Shown: positions 16,778 to 26,159, counted from the stretch's first letter. The stretch: DNA of 64,000 nucleotides from Acidobacteriaceae bacterium (GCA_019240405.1 JAFAYL010000027.1:24346-88345); one strand, 5' to 3'. The notes: generated from the letters alone by a model not told the origin. Numbers and translations are program-made.

Positions 16778-18172
16778 TTACGACGGACGTCGCCGTCTCG
16801 GCGCGCGCTTCGGCGCAGGTGGCGTGGCACTCTTCAAGCTCGGTGAAGTCGGATCCTTGAACACGAGCATGTACGGATTCGCCGTGTAGCTGTCCACCAC
16901 TCCCGAAAACTCCAGCTTGTCGCCCGTCTTCACTCCGTTGGGCGTGACCGGTTGCGTAAACTCCAGCGTCGCATCCGGTTTGGTCGGATCTTCCACAGCC
17001 ACCACAATCTTTGTCGGCTTATCTGGCGGGTCCATCGAAACAATCGTTCCACTGAAGTTCTTCACTCCCTCGGCGCCGCCCGGAATGTCAGTATCCTTTA
17101 CGTCGCTCGTAAAAAACTTCTCGCCTTGATCGCCTGTCAAATTTGTTTTGATGGTGTACCAGAGTTTGAAAGCCGGGTCTGCATCCATTCGTTTCTGAAG
17201 TTCGTCGGCCTGCTGCTTAGCAATGTCGCCCGCGCCCTCGATTTTGAAATCGGCTGGTGGAAGAGCGCTCGTCTTAGCCTCTGCCAGCACTTTATCTGCC
17301 CCGTCCGCGTTGCCGTGAAATTGCCCGTAGACTTTGTTGAAATAAGCTAGGAGCTGCGGACGCGCGCTCGCGGGAACTGCGCTCGGCCCATCATATTGGG
17401 CGGCTCGCGCAAATTGAAATAGGGCATCCTGATATTTCTTGTCATCCATCAGGAGCTTGCCGTATAAATACGACACATTTCCTTGCTCCGGGTTTACCGT
17501 CAGGCTTTCCTTGTACTCGTTCTCCGCAGTCGCTGTATCTTTCTTTGACGTCGCCTCCCAAGCGAGCGCGTTGTGCGCAATTCCAAGCACCTGGTTTTTC
17601 GCCTTCGTCCAATCGGCATCGCTCATACTCGCGGGCTTCTTACTCGCCGGAAAGGCAGCGTCTGCGCCATCGATCACGCCGTGCGCCGCCGAGTCCGTGC
17701 TGCTCAATAGATCCGGGGACGGATTAGTTCCCCCTACCGCCGGACCCCACAAGGCAATGTAATAGAGCGCTGTGAAATTCTTCGCGTCAGCTTTCAGCAG
17801 ATCGTTGCATCTATCGATCAACTGCTGCCGAACGGTCTGATCATTCGGAGCAAGCTGGCCAAGCGTCGCTACGAAGTATTGCAGCCGGTCTTGTGCGTAA
17901 TCGCTTTGGGGGTACTTGGTCTGCCATTGGTTTAGCAGATCCAGCCGCTTCTTCGGATCCTGTGCTTGGGTGACCTGCAAATAGATGTCGTATTCCCCGC
18001 GGTCTTTGTAGTTCTTCTGGGCGCCCCCTTGCTGCGCTCCCTGGGCCGCCGGCTGCTGTCCTGCGCTACTCTGCGCCTGTCCGCTTCCTGCCACAGCCAA
18101 GCTGGTCAAAACAAACGCGGAGATTGTAATCCCTGCGGCCAACCTTGCTCCTCGCCCTAAACAAAAATTCAC
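16778..18172 (-). CDS. secreted TPR-like protein, function unknown
   Basis: A signal peptide (ARLAAGITISAFVLTSLAVAGSGQAQ) is followed by a Gln/Ala-rich spacer and helical repeats (DPKKRLDLLNQWQTKYPQSD, ALAWEATSKKDTATAENEYK, SYLYGKLLMDDKKYQDALFQ) typical of TPR solenoids. Residues ~350-450 are a beta domain (GTIVSMDPPDKPTKIVVAVE, GDKLEFSGVVDSY) that looks like an OB-type fold. The protein ends in a basic tail rich in Arg/Pro (PKRAPRRRRPS). Acidobacterial genomes carry many such secreted TPR proteins; no specific role can be assigned. The 252-bp gap upstream (18173-18424) is shared with the divergent symporter gene and must hold both promoters. Confidence 0.75.
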   Translation of the reverse strand: MNFCLGRGARLAAGITISAFVLTSLAVAGSGQAQSSAGQQPAAQGAQQGGAQKNYKDRGEYDIYLQVTQAQDPKKRLDLLNQWQTKYPQSDYAQDRLQYFVATLGQLAPNDQTVRQQLIDRCNDLLKADAKNFTALYYIALWGPAVGGTNPSPDLLSSTDSAAHGVIDGADAAFPASKKPASMSDADWTKAKNQVLGIAHNALAWEATSKKDTATAENEYKESLTVNPEQGNVSYLYGKLLMDDKKYQDALFQFARAAQYDGPSAVPASARPQLLAYFNKVYGQFHGNADGADKVLAEAKTSALPPADFKIEGAGDIAKQQADELQKRMDADPAFKLWYTIKTNLTGDQGEKFFTSDVKDTDIPGGAEGVKNFSGTIVSMDPPDKPTKIVVAVEDPTKPDATLEFTQPVTPNGVKTGDKLEFSGVVDSYTANPYMLVFKDPTSPSLKSATPPAPKRAPRRRRPS

Positions 18173-18424
18173 GACAACCCTCCTTCAGAGGAATTCTACG
18201 TCTTTGAATCTGGAAAACGGATGCATCTGTCGTTCCGGTACTTCCGGAGGCGCAATCTCGCAAACTTGCCAACCAACGCCGCTGGCATTGGCAAAGCCGG
18301 AGTATATCGGAACGGCTAGGCTATCCGCAACCTTCCTTACTAGTCTAGATGCGAGGTTCGTGAAACTTGTTCCCTTGCGGGTACTACGACTTCACTGCTA
18401 AAAGCGATATCCGAAACGCATGCT

Positions 18425-19900
18425 ATGATCCACGTTTCCATGCGCGTTGCGGACCTCGCCGTCATAGCAGCCTACCTCCTATTTATTACCTGGTTCGGAG
18501 CGCGATTCAAAGAGAGCCAGAAGAGTCTCCGAGACTACTTTCTTGCCGGTCGCGGGGCTCCCTGGTGGGCCATAGCCTTTTCCATCGTGTCGGCGGAGAC
18601 CAGCACGCTTACCGTTATCGGTACCCCGGCCCTCTCTTTCGCGGGAAATTTTCGCTTTTTGCAGTTGATCCTCGGATACCTGCTCGGCCGAATTGTGATC
18701 TCCATCCTTTTTCTACCCCAATATTTTCGTGGAGAAATGTACACCGCTTATGAGCTCATGCAGCGGCGCTTTGGTTCCCACGTCCGGAAATTTACGGCTG
18801 GAACGTTTCTGCTTCTCAGAGCCCTCGCCGAGGGCGTCCGCGTCTTTGCGGTGTCCATCGTAATCTCCGTTGTGCTCGGAACCGGCGAAGTTGCTTCCAT
18901 CGCCCTCATCGTGTGCCTCACGCTCTTCTATACCTTTGAAGGCGGGATGACAGCCGTCATCTGGACTGACGTCGTTCAGATGATCCTCTATGTCGGCGGC
19001 GCGCTTCTGAGCTTCTTCCTCATGCTCTCTCTCATTCCCGGAGGTTGGCCGCACGTACTCGCTATTGCCGGTCCCGCCCACAAGTTTCGCTTCTTCGATT
19101 TTCGTTTCTCGCTTTCCTCTGCATTCTTCCAGCGCAACTATAGCTTCTGGGCCGGCCTGATCGGCGGCTGTTTCCTCACAACTGCCAGCCATGGAACCGA
19201 ACAGCTTCTTGTCCAACGTCTCCTATCGGCGAAGAATGAGCGCGAAAGCCGCTTAGCGCTGTTCTCGAGCTGGATCGTAATTTTCTTTCAATTTGCCCTT
19301 TTTTTGGCTATCGGCGTGCTCCTCTATGTTCACTACCTTGACATTGCACGCCCGGCGCCCGCGATCCCGGAACGCACTTATCCGGAATTCGTCTGGAACA
19401 ATCTCCCTGTCGGCTTGGCCGGTCTCGTGATTGCCGCCATTCTCGCCGCCGCAATGTCCAATTTGAGCGCTGCGCTCAATGCGCTCGCGTCCACCAGCGT
19501 TATGGATTTTCTGAAGCCGCTCTGGCCCGCCTACCCGGAAGCTCGCTACTTGCAGATCGCCCGCTGGGCTACGGTCGTGTGGGGTGTCATTCTGTTCGCA
19601 GTGGGTTTGATCGCGCGCCACTGGGGACGCGTCCTCGAAGCGGGGCTTTCTATCGCATCCATCCTCTACGGCGCGCTTCTCGGAGTTTTTCTACTTGGCG
19701 TGCTCACGCGCCGCCCCGGTGAATGGTCGGCTATCGCGGGCATGAGCGCCGGTTTCGCAGCTACCTTGCTCTTTCGCAGCCATGTCGCCTATACGTGGTA
19801 TGTGCTGACAGGATCCGTCGCAACGTTTGTCGTCGGCTATGCCGCAAGCTTTTTGATCCCCGATCGCGCGCCGGTCGAACATGCCCGTGCCGTACGATGA
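18425..19900 (+). CDS. sodium:solute symporter (SSS family)
   Basis: 491 residues with about 13 hydrophobic segments. Family markers are LRDYFLAGRGAPWWAIAFSIVSAETST near residues 40-62, then GTPALSFAGNF and a late YPEFVWNNLPVGLAGLVIAAILAAAMSNLSAALNA block around residues 320-350, where the second sodium site lies. GTEQLLVQR and the charged loop after it are also typical. The substrate cannot be read from sequence. The 3' end overlaps the amino-acid permease gene by 20 bp, implying coupled translation. The start could also be the ATG at 18440. Confidence 0.9.
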   Translation: MIHVSMRVADLAVIAAYLLFITWFGARFKESQKSLRDYFLAGRGAPWWAIAFSIVSAETSTLTVIGTPALSFAGNFRFLQLILGYLLGRIVISILFLPQYFRGEMYTAYELMQRRFGSHVRKFTAGTFLLLRALAEGVRVFAVSIVISVVLGTGEVASIALIVCLTLFYTFEGGMTAVIWTDVVQMILYVGGALLSFFLMLSLIPGGWPHVLAIAGPAHKFRFFDFRFSLSSAFFQRNYSFWAGLIGGCFLTTASHGTEQLLVQRLLSAKNERESRLALFSSWIVIFFQFALFLAIGVLLYVHYLDIARPAPAIPERTYPEFVWNNLPVGLAGLVIAAILAAAMSNLSAALNALASTSVMDFLKPLWPAYPEARYLQIARWATVVWGVILFAVGLIARHWGRVLEAGLSIASILYGALLGVFLLGVLTRRPGEWSAIAGMSAGFAATLLFRSHVAYTWYVLTGSVATFVVGYAASFLIPDRAPVEHARAVR

Positions 19901-21320
19901 ACATCTCAACGGCGGGCCGCTGACTCGCGTCGCCTCTCCTTACCGCGTCTCCGGCCCCAGCCTGCAGCGTGTCCTCGGCTTATGGAGCGCCGTTTCCATC
20001 GTCGTCGGCACCGTTATCGGCAGCGGAGTCTTTCTCGTCCCCTCGACGATGATCCGCTACGTCGGCTCGCCGCGAAATCTATTTATCGTTTGGATCGTTG
20101 CCGGCCTGCTCAGCCTTTTCGGCGCCTTGACCTATGCCGAGCTCGCTGCCGCGCTTCCCGAAGCCGGTGGCGAATACGTCTACCTCAGCGAAGCCTATGG
20201 GCCGTTCTGGGGTTTTTTATATGGTTGGACTCAGTTCTGGGTTGCGAAAAGCGGCTCCATCGCCACGCTTGCCGCAGGTTTCTACACATATCTCACCCTC
20301 TTCGTCCCCGTTCTCGGCGCGACACTCTGGACCGTTCCGTTGCACATCGGACCGGGCGGCAGTCTGCTCGAAATTCATTACGGTCAGCTCGTCGCCATAG
20401 CACTCATCTTGTCCCTCGCTGGTGTGAACTACATCGGGGTCCGCTCAGGTGGGAACATTCAAGTCCTGGTCACCGCAATCAAGATGCTTTTGATCGCCGG
20501 GATCGTTTTCGTCGGACTCTTCTCGGGACGCGGCGAAAGTTCGCATTTCACCGGACACATTTCGAGCCTCGGCGGAGTGGCCGGATTTTTCGCAGCAATG
20601 GTCAGCGCTCTCTGGGCGTACGACGGATGGAACAACGTAAGCATGGTCTCTTCGGAGATCTGTGAGCCGCAGCGCAATCTTCCCCGCGCGCTCATCTTCG
20701 GTACCGCCGCTGTGATCCTGACTTATATTTCTATCAATCTAGCCTACTTTTACGTCTTGACCCCGGAGCAAGTGGCTGCTAGCCATCGCGTCGCGGCCGA
20801 CATGATCGCAAGCCTCTACGGTCCGCTCGCCACCCATGCCGTCGCCATAGCCGTCATGATCTCCATTTTTGCGGCCCTGAATGGTTCTATTCTTTCCGGC
20901 GGGCGAATCCCCTATGCCATGGCGCGCGACCGGCTTTTTTTCCGCTACGCAGCCGATGTCCACCCGAAATTCAGAACGCCAGGACACGCCATGATCTTGC
21001 TGTGCCTCTGGTCTTGCGTCGTCGTCCTCAGCGGCTGGTATGACGACCTCTATAATTTCGTCATTTTCGGAAGCTGGATTTTGTACCTCATGACCGCCGT
21101 TTCGGTCTTTGTATTGCGCAAAAAAAGACCCGACTTACCGCGCCCATACCGTGTGATTGGCTATCCCATCGTCCCAGTACTGTTCATTGGCGTAGCGATG
21201 CTGCTGCTCATAAGCACGGTCCAGACCAGGCCTCGCGAGTCGCTTATGGGCTTAATTCTAATGGGGTTAGCCGTCCCGTTCTACGCTTTCTGGAGAAATT
21301 CTCGCCGGTCGCGCCGATAA
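19881..21320 (+). CDS. APC-superfamily amino acid permease
   Basis: 479 residues and twelve likely membrane helices. The first helix has the APC substrate-binding loop VVGTVIGSGVFLVPS; YAELAAALPEAGGEYVYLSEAYG and SALWAYDGWNNVSMVSSEI are LAT/APC signatures. The RIPYAMARDRLFF motif before helix 9 is also conserved. It resembles the eukaryotic-type L-amino-acid exchanger branch, so a neutral amino acid substrate is plausible. Its start codon lies inside the end of the SSS symporter gene (20 bp overlap), so the two transporters are made from one transcript. Confidence 0.9.
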   Translation: MPVPYDEHLNGGPLTRVASPYRVSGPSLQRVLGLWSAVSIVVGTVIGSGVFLVPSTMIRYVGSPRNLFIVWIVAGLLSLFGALTYAELAAALPEAGGEYVYLSEAYGPFWGFLYGWTQFWVAKSGSIATLAAGFYTYLTLFVPVLGATLWTVPLHIGPGGSLLEIHYGQLVAIALILSLAGVNYIGVRSGGNIQVLVTAIKMLLIAGIVFVGLFSGRGESSHFTGHISSLGGVAGFFAAMVSALWAYDGWNNVSMVSSEICEPQRNLPRALIFGTAAVILTYISINLAYFYVLTPEQVAASHRVAADMIASLYGPLATHAVAIAVMISIFAALNGSILSGGRIPYAMARDRLFFRYAADVHPKFRTPGHAMILLCLWSCVVVLSGWYDDLYNFVIFGSWILYLMTAVSVFVLRKKRPDLPRPYRVIGYPIVPVLFIGVAMLLLISTVQTRPRESLMGLILMGLAVPFYAFWRNSRRSRR

Positions 21321-21334
21321 GAATAGTGACATAT

Positions 21335-21363
21335 TTGACAGATCTTCAATTTAGTACTAGGAC
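21335..21363 (+). promoter_or_regulatory. putative promoter of the AT-hook protein gene
   Basis: A consensus -35 TTGACA at 21335-21340 is followed after 17 bp by TAGGAC (21358-21363) as a weak -10. The first copy of the nearby CAATTTAGTACTA repeat covers the spacer and the -10, so the repeats are in operator position. The transcript would have a ~150-nt untranslated leader. Confidence 0.4.
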
Positions 21364-21379
21364 GGCAATTTAGTACTAA
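21347..21379. repeat. tandem CAATTTAGTACTA operator-like repeats
   Basis: CAATTTAGTACTA occurs at 21347-21359 and again at 21366-21378, 19 bp apart start to start. The second copy is part of a perfect 10-bp palindrome TTAGTACTAA (21370-21379). A degenerate third copy (TTTAGTACCAA) lies inside the downstream gene near 21690. Two similar half-palindromic sites over a TTGACA promoter look like a repressor operator; the binding protein is unknown. Confidence 0.45.
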
Positions 21380-21518
21380 ACCGAGCAGCCTTTTATTGAA
21401 ATTCACCATAAAGTGGAATTAAACTTCTTTTAAAACATCCGATGGTAAATAATCAATCCTGGATGGGTGTGAACGCAGTCGAACATCGACCTGGGATGAG
21501 AGCGGGAGGTCGTTTATT

Positions 21519-21782
21519 TTGGACATCGACAAAATGCTTAATGAGCTGCGCGTCGAACGCCAGCAGATCGAAGAAGCAATTCTCACCCTGGAACGGCTAG
21601 CGAGAGGTCGCGGAAGGCGTCGCGGTCGTCCACCGTCATGGCTGAAGGAAGCAGCCGCATCGGCATCCGAGGGGAGTGAAAGTGAGCAGTTTAGTACCAA
21701 CGGAGCAACTCCGGCTGAGCCCAGGCGCCGTGGCCGTCCGCCAGGCAGCAAGAAGCAGCTAGCTCAAGCCGCTGAGGCCTGA
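21519..21782 (+). CDS. small AT-hook-like DNA-binding protein
   Basis: 87 residues from a TTG start with GGGAGG nine bases upstream; the ATG at 21534 is an alternative. Residues 1-28 form a short coiled coil (MLNELRVERQQIEEAILTLE). Two basic GRP motifs of AT-hook type follow: RGRGRRRGRPPSW near residue 30 and PRRRGRPPGSKKQ near residue 69, linked by a Ser/Glu/Ala-rich stretch. AT-hooks bind the minor groove of AT-rich DNA. The coiled coil suggests a dimer. It may control its own promoter, which carries AT-rich repeats, but this is inference. Confidence 0.65.
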   Translation: MDIDKMLNELRVERQQIEEAILTLERLARGRGRRRGRPPSWLKEAAASASEGSESEQFSTNGATPAEPRRRGRPPGSKKQLAQAAEA

Positions 21783-21825
21783 TCGACAGTTTTCGAAAGT
21801 TTTGTCCACGCTCCGGTCTGCGCTG

Positions 21826-24168
21826 TCAATACAGCAGGTACGGTTTTCTTCGCTCGCTGAACTCTCGGGCCTGTTCCTGCGCCTCGCTCCAAATCGCGCT
21901 CGCATCTTTCCCCGATTTAATCCCCTCCAGCGCCGGCCGGTTACCGATCAAGTAGCGGTCCTTTTCAAAATCCAGCTTTCCTGGAAACAACTGTTGAACT
22001 CCGCTCGCAACCTCAATGCCGAGCCTCGTGCTGTCAAAAGCCTCCCGGTCCGTAATTACGAACCGGACGCCTTCCACTTCGCGTCCTTCGAAATACGAAG
22101 ACGTCGGTCGAAATTTTGTCGCGTAGACTCGCACGCCCGGAATAAACCGGGAATTCAAATATCGCGCCAGTATCTGTCCCTGAATCCAGTCTGCGCCAAT
22201 CTGCTCGAATGGCGCGTCAGTTCCGCGGCCCACTGAATAATTCGTTCCCGCTTCCAACATTGCAATACCGGGATAAAGCAGCGCCGCGTTCAAACTTCGC
22301 ATGTTCGGCGACGGGTTCACCCAAGTGAGCGTGGTTGTATCGAACCAATCGCCGCGCTCCCAATTCTTCATTTTGATCACGTGGAGATCCACGCCCCAGT
22401 GCTGCTCGCTGTTGGCCATCGTCGCGAGCTCGCCGAATGTCATCCCATGCCGCAGCGGCATATCGTAGCATCCGACGAAGGATTCCAGATCCTTGTCCAT
22501 CAACGGACCCTCTACGTGTGTGCCGGTTATCGGATTCGGCCGGTCGAGAAGAAAGAACGGTTTCTTCGCCTTGCCTGCCTCCTCAAGCGCGTACAGCATC
22601 GTGCACGAATACGTGTAAAACCGCGCGCCCACATCTTGAATGTCGTAGATGATCGCATCCAGATTCTGCATTTGTTCCGCCGTCAAGCGCCGCTGATTCG
22701 GCTGATACAGGCTGATCACTGCTAATCCCGTCTTCGGGTCAGTGGCATTTCCCACATCTGTATCCTGCGTGCCGCTGATTCCGTGTTCGGGCGAAAAAAG
22801 CGTCTTCACGTTGACTCCCGATGCGAGCATCAGGTCCACGTTGCGCCGTCCCCCGCGATCTATTCCGGTGTGATTTGTGATTAAACCGATCCGCTTCCCC
22901 TTCAGCTCTGCGAAACCATCTTGTTCCAGGACGTCAAGCCCGGTTAGTGTCTCGGCATTCCGCTGCACGACTCGGTGAACGCCAGCCCCGGTGATCGTCT
23001 CGTTATACCCGGTAAGCTCGACATGCTGTATGTCAATGCCGAAAGAAGCCGCTACCGCAGTCGCGACTCGCGCGCGTAGAGAACTGAGCGACTTGCCTCT
23101 CGTCGGATGCACCACGTTGGTCATCAAAATCACGTAGGAGTTCGTCCAGGGATCCAGCCAAATGGAGGTTCCCGTGAACCCGGTGTGACCGTAGGAACCA
23201 ATAGGGTACAGCTCGCCGCGATTGCTCGAAAAAGGCGAATCGATATCCCATCCTAGGCCTCTTAGAATGGGTTGATCCGCGGGACTGCCCGGCTCGGTGA
23301 ACTTCCTCACCGTCATCGGATCAAAGATACGTACCCCTCCGCGTTCTCCCTTGCCGAGCATCGTCTCGGCGTATTTCGCGAGATCGTCGGCCGTCGTGAA
23401 TACCCCTGCATGACCCGCAATTCCGCCCATATAACGGGAGGTCGGGTCGTGTACCACGCCGCGAAGTGGTTGCGCCGTATCGTTATCTATATCTATCTCC
23501 GTCGGCGCGATCCGTGAACGCAGCGCGGCAGGAGGCTGAAAGTCGGTATCGCTCATCCCAAGTGGCGCGAAAATCTGCTGGTGCGCAAATTCCGACAACG
23601 TCATCCCCGAAAGCCGGCGCACGATTTCGCCCAGCAGAATGAAATTGATATCGCTATATATGAAGCGCGCCCCCGGAGGCGCAATGGGTTTATCCGTAAG
23701 CGCCTTCTGAATTCCCGTCTCGTATCCGCTCCACCGTGGAATCAGATCCAAGTCGGGTCGCAGCCCTGAAAAATGGGTCAACAAAAGCCGCACCGTGATG
23801 TCGCTCTTGCCGGCTTGAAATTCAGGAAGATACTTTGTCACTGGATCGTCCAGCCACAACTTTCCTTGCTCGAACAACTTCATCACCGACGGCGTCGTCG
23901 CCATCACTTTCGTCAGCGACGCAGCGTCGAAAATGGTGTCTATGGTCATTGGCTCACGCTTTGGAATCAAGGCGCGTGAGCCGTACGAATTCCGATACAG
24001 AATCCTCCCGTTCCGCCCTACAATCACCACCGCGCCCGGGATCAGCCCGCTCTGAACCGCTTCGTTAATCGCCGCATCGAGAGAAGCCGCCGCGCCGAAT
24101 CTACTCTCTTGCGGTTTCGCCAAGACAAGTTGGCTCGCCAAAACCAGAACAGCTACCAGAGATTTCAT
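21826..24168 (-). CDS. secreted serine hydrolase (beta-lactamase fold) fused to a NamZ/DUF1343 exo-muramidase
   Basis: The 780-residue protein starts with a signal peptide (SLVAVLVLASQLVLAKPQE). Residues ~25-350 are a class-C beta-lactamase/PBP4-like hydrolase with the SxxK motif in DAASLTKVMAT, YSDINF as the Tyr motif and HTGFTGTSIWLDP in the KTG/HxG position. Residues ~395-780 are DUF1343: GLITNHTGIDRGG, TLFSPEHGISG, YDIQDVGARFYTYSCTM, DRPNPITGTHVEGP, NPSPNMRS and YPGIAMLEAGTNYSVGRGTD. DUF1343 includes NamZ, an exo-beta-N-acetylmuramidase in peptidoglycan recycling. One polypeptide thus joins a wall-peptide hydrolase-like module with a glycan-chain hydrolase. Follows the PCD gene by 15 bp in the hfq-hflX operon. 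Confidence 0.9.
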   Translation of the reverse strand: MKSLVAVLVLASQLVLAKPQESRFGAAASLDAAINEAVQSGLIPGAVVIVGRNGRILYRNSYGSRALIPKREPMTIDTIFDAASLTKVMATTPSVMKLFEQGKLWLDDPVTKYLPEFQAGKSDITVRLLLTHFSGLRPDLDLIPRWSGYETGIQKALTDKPIAPPGARFIYSDINFILLGEIVRRLSGMTLSEFAHQQIFAPLGMSDTDFQPPAALRSRIAPTEIDIDNDTAQPLRGVVHDPTSRYMGGIAGHAGVFTTADDLAKYAETMLGKGERGGVRIFDPMTVRKFTEPGSPADQPILRGLGWDIDSPFSSNRGELYPIGSYGHTGFTGTSIWLDPWTNSYVILMTNVVHPTRGKSLSSLRARVATAVAASFGIDIQHVELTGYNETITGAGVHRVVQRNAETLTGLDVLEQDGFAELKGKRIGLITNHTGIDRGGRRNVDLMLASGVNVKTLFSPEHGISGTQDTDVGNATDPKTGLAVISLYQPNQRRLTAEQMQNLDAIIYDIQDVGARFYTYSCTMLYALEEAGKAKKPFFLLDRPNPITGTHVEGPLMDKDLESFVGCYDMPLRHGMTFGELATMANSEQHWGVDLHVIKMKNWERGDWFDTTTLTWVNPSPNMRSLNAALLYPGIAMLEAGTNYSVGRGTDAPFEQIGADWIQGQILARYLNSRFIPGVRVYATKFRPTSSYFEGREVEGVRFVITDREAFDSTRLGIEVASGVQQLFPGKLDFEKDRYLIGNRPALEGIKSGKDASAIWSEAQEQAREFSERRKPYLLY

Positions 24169-24183
24169 TGCGGAATTTTCGAG

Positions 24184-24489
24184 CTAACTTGCCTGGAATG
24201 GCGCGGTGTAAATGGAATCGAGCAATCGCGCTAATTTCAAATCTCGCTCTGTAATCCCGCCGGCATCGTGCGTCGTGAGATCCACCACCACGCGGTTGTA
24301 CACGTTGAACCACTCCGGGTGGTGATTCATTTTCTCAATGAAGACCGCGGCCGTTGCCATGAATCCTAATGCATGTGGGAAGTCCGCGAACTTATATTCG
24401 CGATGTAGCTTCTCATTCTTTACCGCCCAGCCCGAGAGCTGCTCAAGAGACGAGCGCAACTCCTGCTCGTTTAACTTTTGTGCTGCCAT
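24184..24489 (-). CDS. pterin-4a-carbinolamine dehydratase
   Basis: 101 residues, the standard length. The active-site motif is [20 protein letters not shown], with the paired histidines and the conserved Trp and second His; [15 protein letters not shown] closes the domain. It dehydrates 4a-hydroxytetrahydropterin formed by aromatic amino acid hydroxylases, although many bacterial members have no hydroxylase partner and may act in molybdopterin or folate metabolism. It sits between hflX (30 bp gap) and the NamZ fusion (15 bp gap). Confidence 0.93.
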   Translation of the reverse strand: MAAQKLNEQELRSSLEQLSGWAVKNEKLHREYKFADFPHALGFMATAAVFIEKMNHHPEWFNVYNRVVVDLTTHDAGGITERDLKLARLLDSIYTAPFQAS

Positions 24490-24519
24490 CTCGATATTGT
24501 AGTTTTACGCCTGATACGG

Positions 24520-25845
24520 CTACTCCGGAACCGCGAATTCCGACAGCTTTTCGCAAAGCGATTCTGGCGCGTCCGCCAGTACCTCGCAGTAGTCCTCCCC
24601 ATAATGCTTCGATAGAATCGCCGCCCGGTCGTGCAGTAAGTGCAGCACCCGTCCCTCCCCAAAGGGCAGTCGAAAGCGCTTCCTGACCACCGGATCCTGT
24701 GCAAGCTGTTTGTCGATCAACTCCAGAAGTCTTTCCACCCCCGCGCCCGTCTGAGCCGAAATCAAAACGGCCGGCGTGTCGTTTTGGCGCGCCGTTTCTC
24801 CCAAAACCCGGTGTGTCACGGTGCCCGGATCCTGCTCCAGGTCGGCTTCATTTAACCTGTCGCTCTTGTTGAGAACCAAAATCTGTTGTGTGCCTTCCGC
24901 CCCGATCTCCCCAAGCACCTTCATTACATGTGCAGTTTGTTCCGCGACCAAAGGAGAGGTTGCATCCACTACGTGCAGCAGGAGCACCGCTGCCGTCACT
25001 TCTTCAAGCGTGGCGCGGAAAGCGTCAATCAGTGTCGTCGGCAGATTCCGGATAAAACCCACCGTATCGCTCAGCAGCACGCGCCGCTGCGATGGCAACC
25101 GAATTTGCCTCACCACTGGGTCGAGCGTCGCGAACATCTTCGCGTCCGCAAGTACGCCCGCCCCGGTTAGCCGGTTAAATAGCGTCGATTTGCCCGCATT
25201 CGTATAGCCCACCAGGCTCACCGTCGAGAGCGGCACGGCTTGACGCTGCGACCGCTGCACCCCGCGAGTCGCGCGAACGCGATCAATCTCTCCCTTTAAC
25301 TTTGCGATTCTTCTTCCGATCCGCCTCCGGTCCGTTTCGAGCTGCGTTTCTCCAGGACCGCGCGTTCCAATTCCTCCGCCCAGCCGCGACATCTCCGTCC
25401 CCCGGCCTGCCAGGCGCGGCAACAAATAGTTGAGCTGCGCCAGCTCCACTTGCAGTTGCCCTTCACTCGTCCGCGCCCGCCGGGCGAAAATGTCGAGAAT
25501 CAACTGGGTCCGGTCGAGCACCTTCACCTCAAGCCGCCGCTCCAGATTCCGAAGCTGCGTAGGTGTCAATTCGTGGTCAAAGATGACGGTATCGATCGAG
25601 TCCGCCTCAATCTGGGCCTTAATCTCGGAAACCTTTCCGGCCCCCACCAATGTCGCCGGATCGAGCGCCTCCCGCGCTTGTGTCAGCCGATCTATGACCG
25701 CTGCCCCAGCGCTTTCCGCAAGCGTTGCAAGCTCCTCGAGCGACTCGCTTGCGTCTGGTTCGGGTCCCGCGTTTGCAGAGCTCACGCGGCGGCGTCCCGT
25801 TATGTCAACGCCAACCACCAGGGCTCGTTCTTCTGGTGACCGCAC
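24520..25845 (-). CDS. hflX: ribosome-associated GTPase HflX
   Basis: 441 residues. The N-terminal HflX domain includes VGVDI and TVIFDHELTPTQLRNLERRLEVKVLDRTQLIL, then the linker GRGTEMSRLGGGIGTRGPGETQLETDRR. The G domain has GYTNAGKSTLFNRLTG (P-loop), DTVGFIRNLP (G3) and LNKSD (G4). A C-terminal extension ending in FAVPE follows. HflX splits stalled or stressed 70S ribosomes. It begins 17 bp after hfq, reproducing the hfq-hflX order known from Proteobacteria. Confidence 0.96.
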   Translation of the reverse strand: MRSPEERALVVGVDITGRRRVSSANAGPEPDASESLEELATLAESAGAAVIDRLTQAREALDPATLVGAGKVSEIKAQIEADSIDTVIFDHELTPTQLRNLERRLEVKVLDRTQLILDIFARRARTSEGQLQVELAQLNYLLPRLAGRGTEMSRLGGGIGTRGPGETQLETDRRRIGRRIAKLKGEIDRVRATRGVQRSQRQAVPLSTVSLVGYTNAGKSTLFNRLTGAGVLADAKMFATLDPVVRQIRLPSQRRVLLSDTVGFIRNLPTTLIDAFRATLEEVTAAVLLLHVVDATSPLVAEQTAHVMKVLGEIGAEGTQQILVLNKSDRLNEADLEQDPGTVTHRVLGETARQNDTPAVLISAQTGAGVERLLELIDKQLAQDPVVRKRFRLPFGEGRVLHLLHDRAAILSKHYGEDYCEVLADAPESLCEKLSEFAVPE

Positions 25846-25862
25846 TCAGAGACTCATATCGC

Positions 25863-26159
25863 CTAGCTGACACTCTCCGGGCGTTCCGGTCCGGGAACCA
25901 CTGGTCCCGGCACGCTCGCTCCCGAGCCGCTGTGCGCGCCGCCGTGCAGCGGTGGTTTCGACACCACCACTGTTGAAATAGCGTGCTTGAAAATCAGTTG
26001 CTCCTGGTTATTCGTTTCTAAGATGACAGAGTATTTATCGAAGCTTTTAATTCGTCCTGACAATTTAACGCCACTCATCAGGTAAATCGTGAGAAATACC
26101 TTGTCTTTTCTCGCGTTATTGAGAAAGGACTCTTGAATGTTTTGCGCGAGCTTTTCCAT
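25863..26159 (-). CDS. hfq: RNA chaperone Hfq
   Basis: 98 residues. The Sm1 motif is [20 protein letters not shown] and the Sm2 motif FKHAISTVV carries the conserved KH of the proximal face. The N-terminus ([14 protein letters not shown]) is canonical. A ~30-residue Pro/Gly-rich tail ([15 protein letters not shown]) extends beyond the core. Hexameric Hfq promotes sRNA-mRNA pairing, so sRNA control is expected in this organism. First gene of the hfq-hflX-PCD-NamZ operon; its promoter must be in the 186-bp gap to the divergent CDF gene. Confidence 0.96.
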   Translation of the reverse strand: MEKLAQNIQESFLNNARKDKVFLTIYLMSGVKLSGRIKSFDKYSVILETNNQEQLIFKHAISTVVVSKPPLHGGAHSGSGASVPGPVVPGPERPESVS

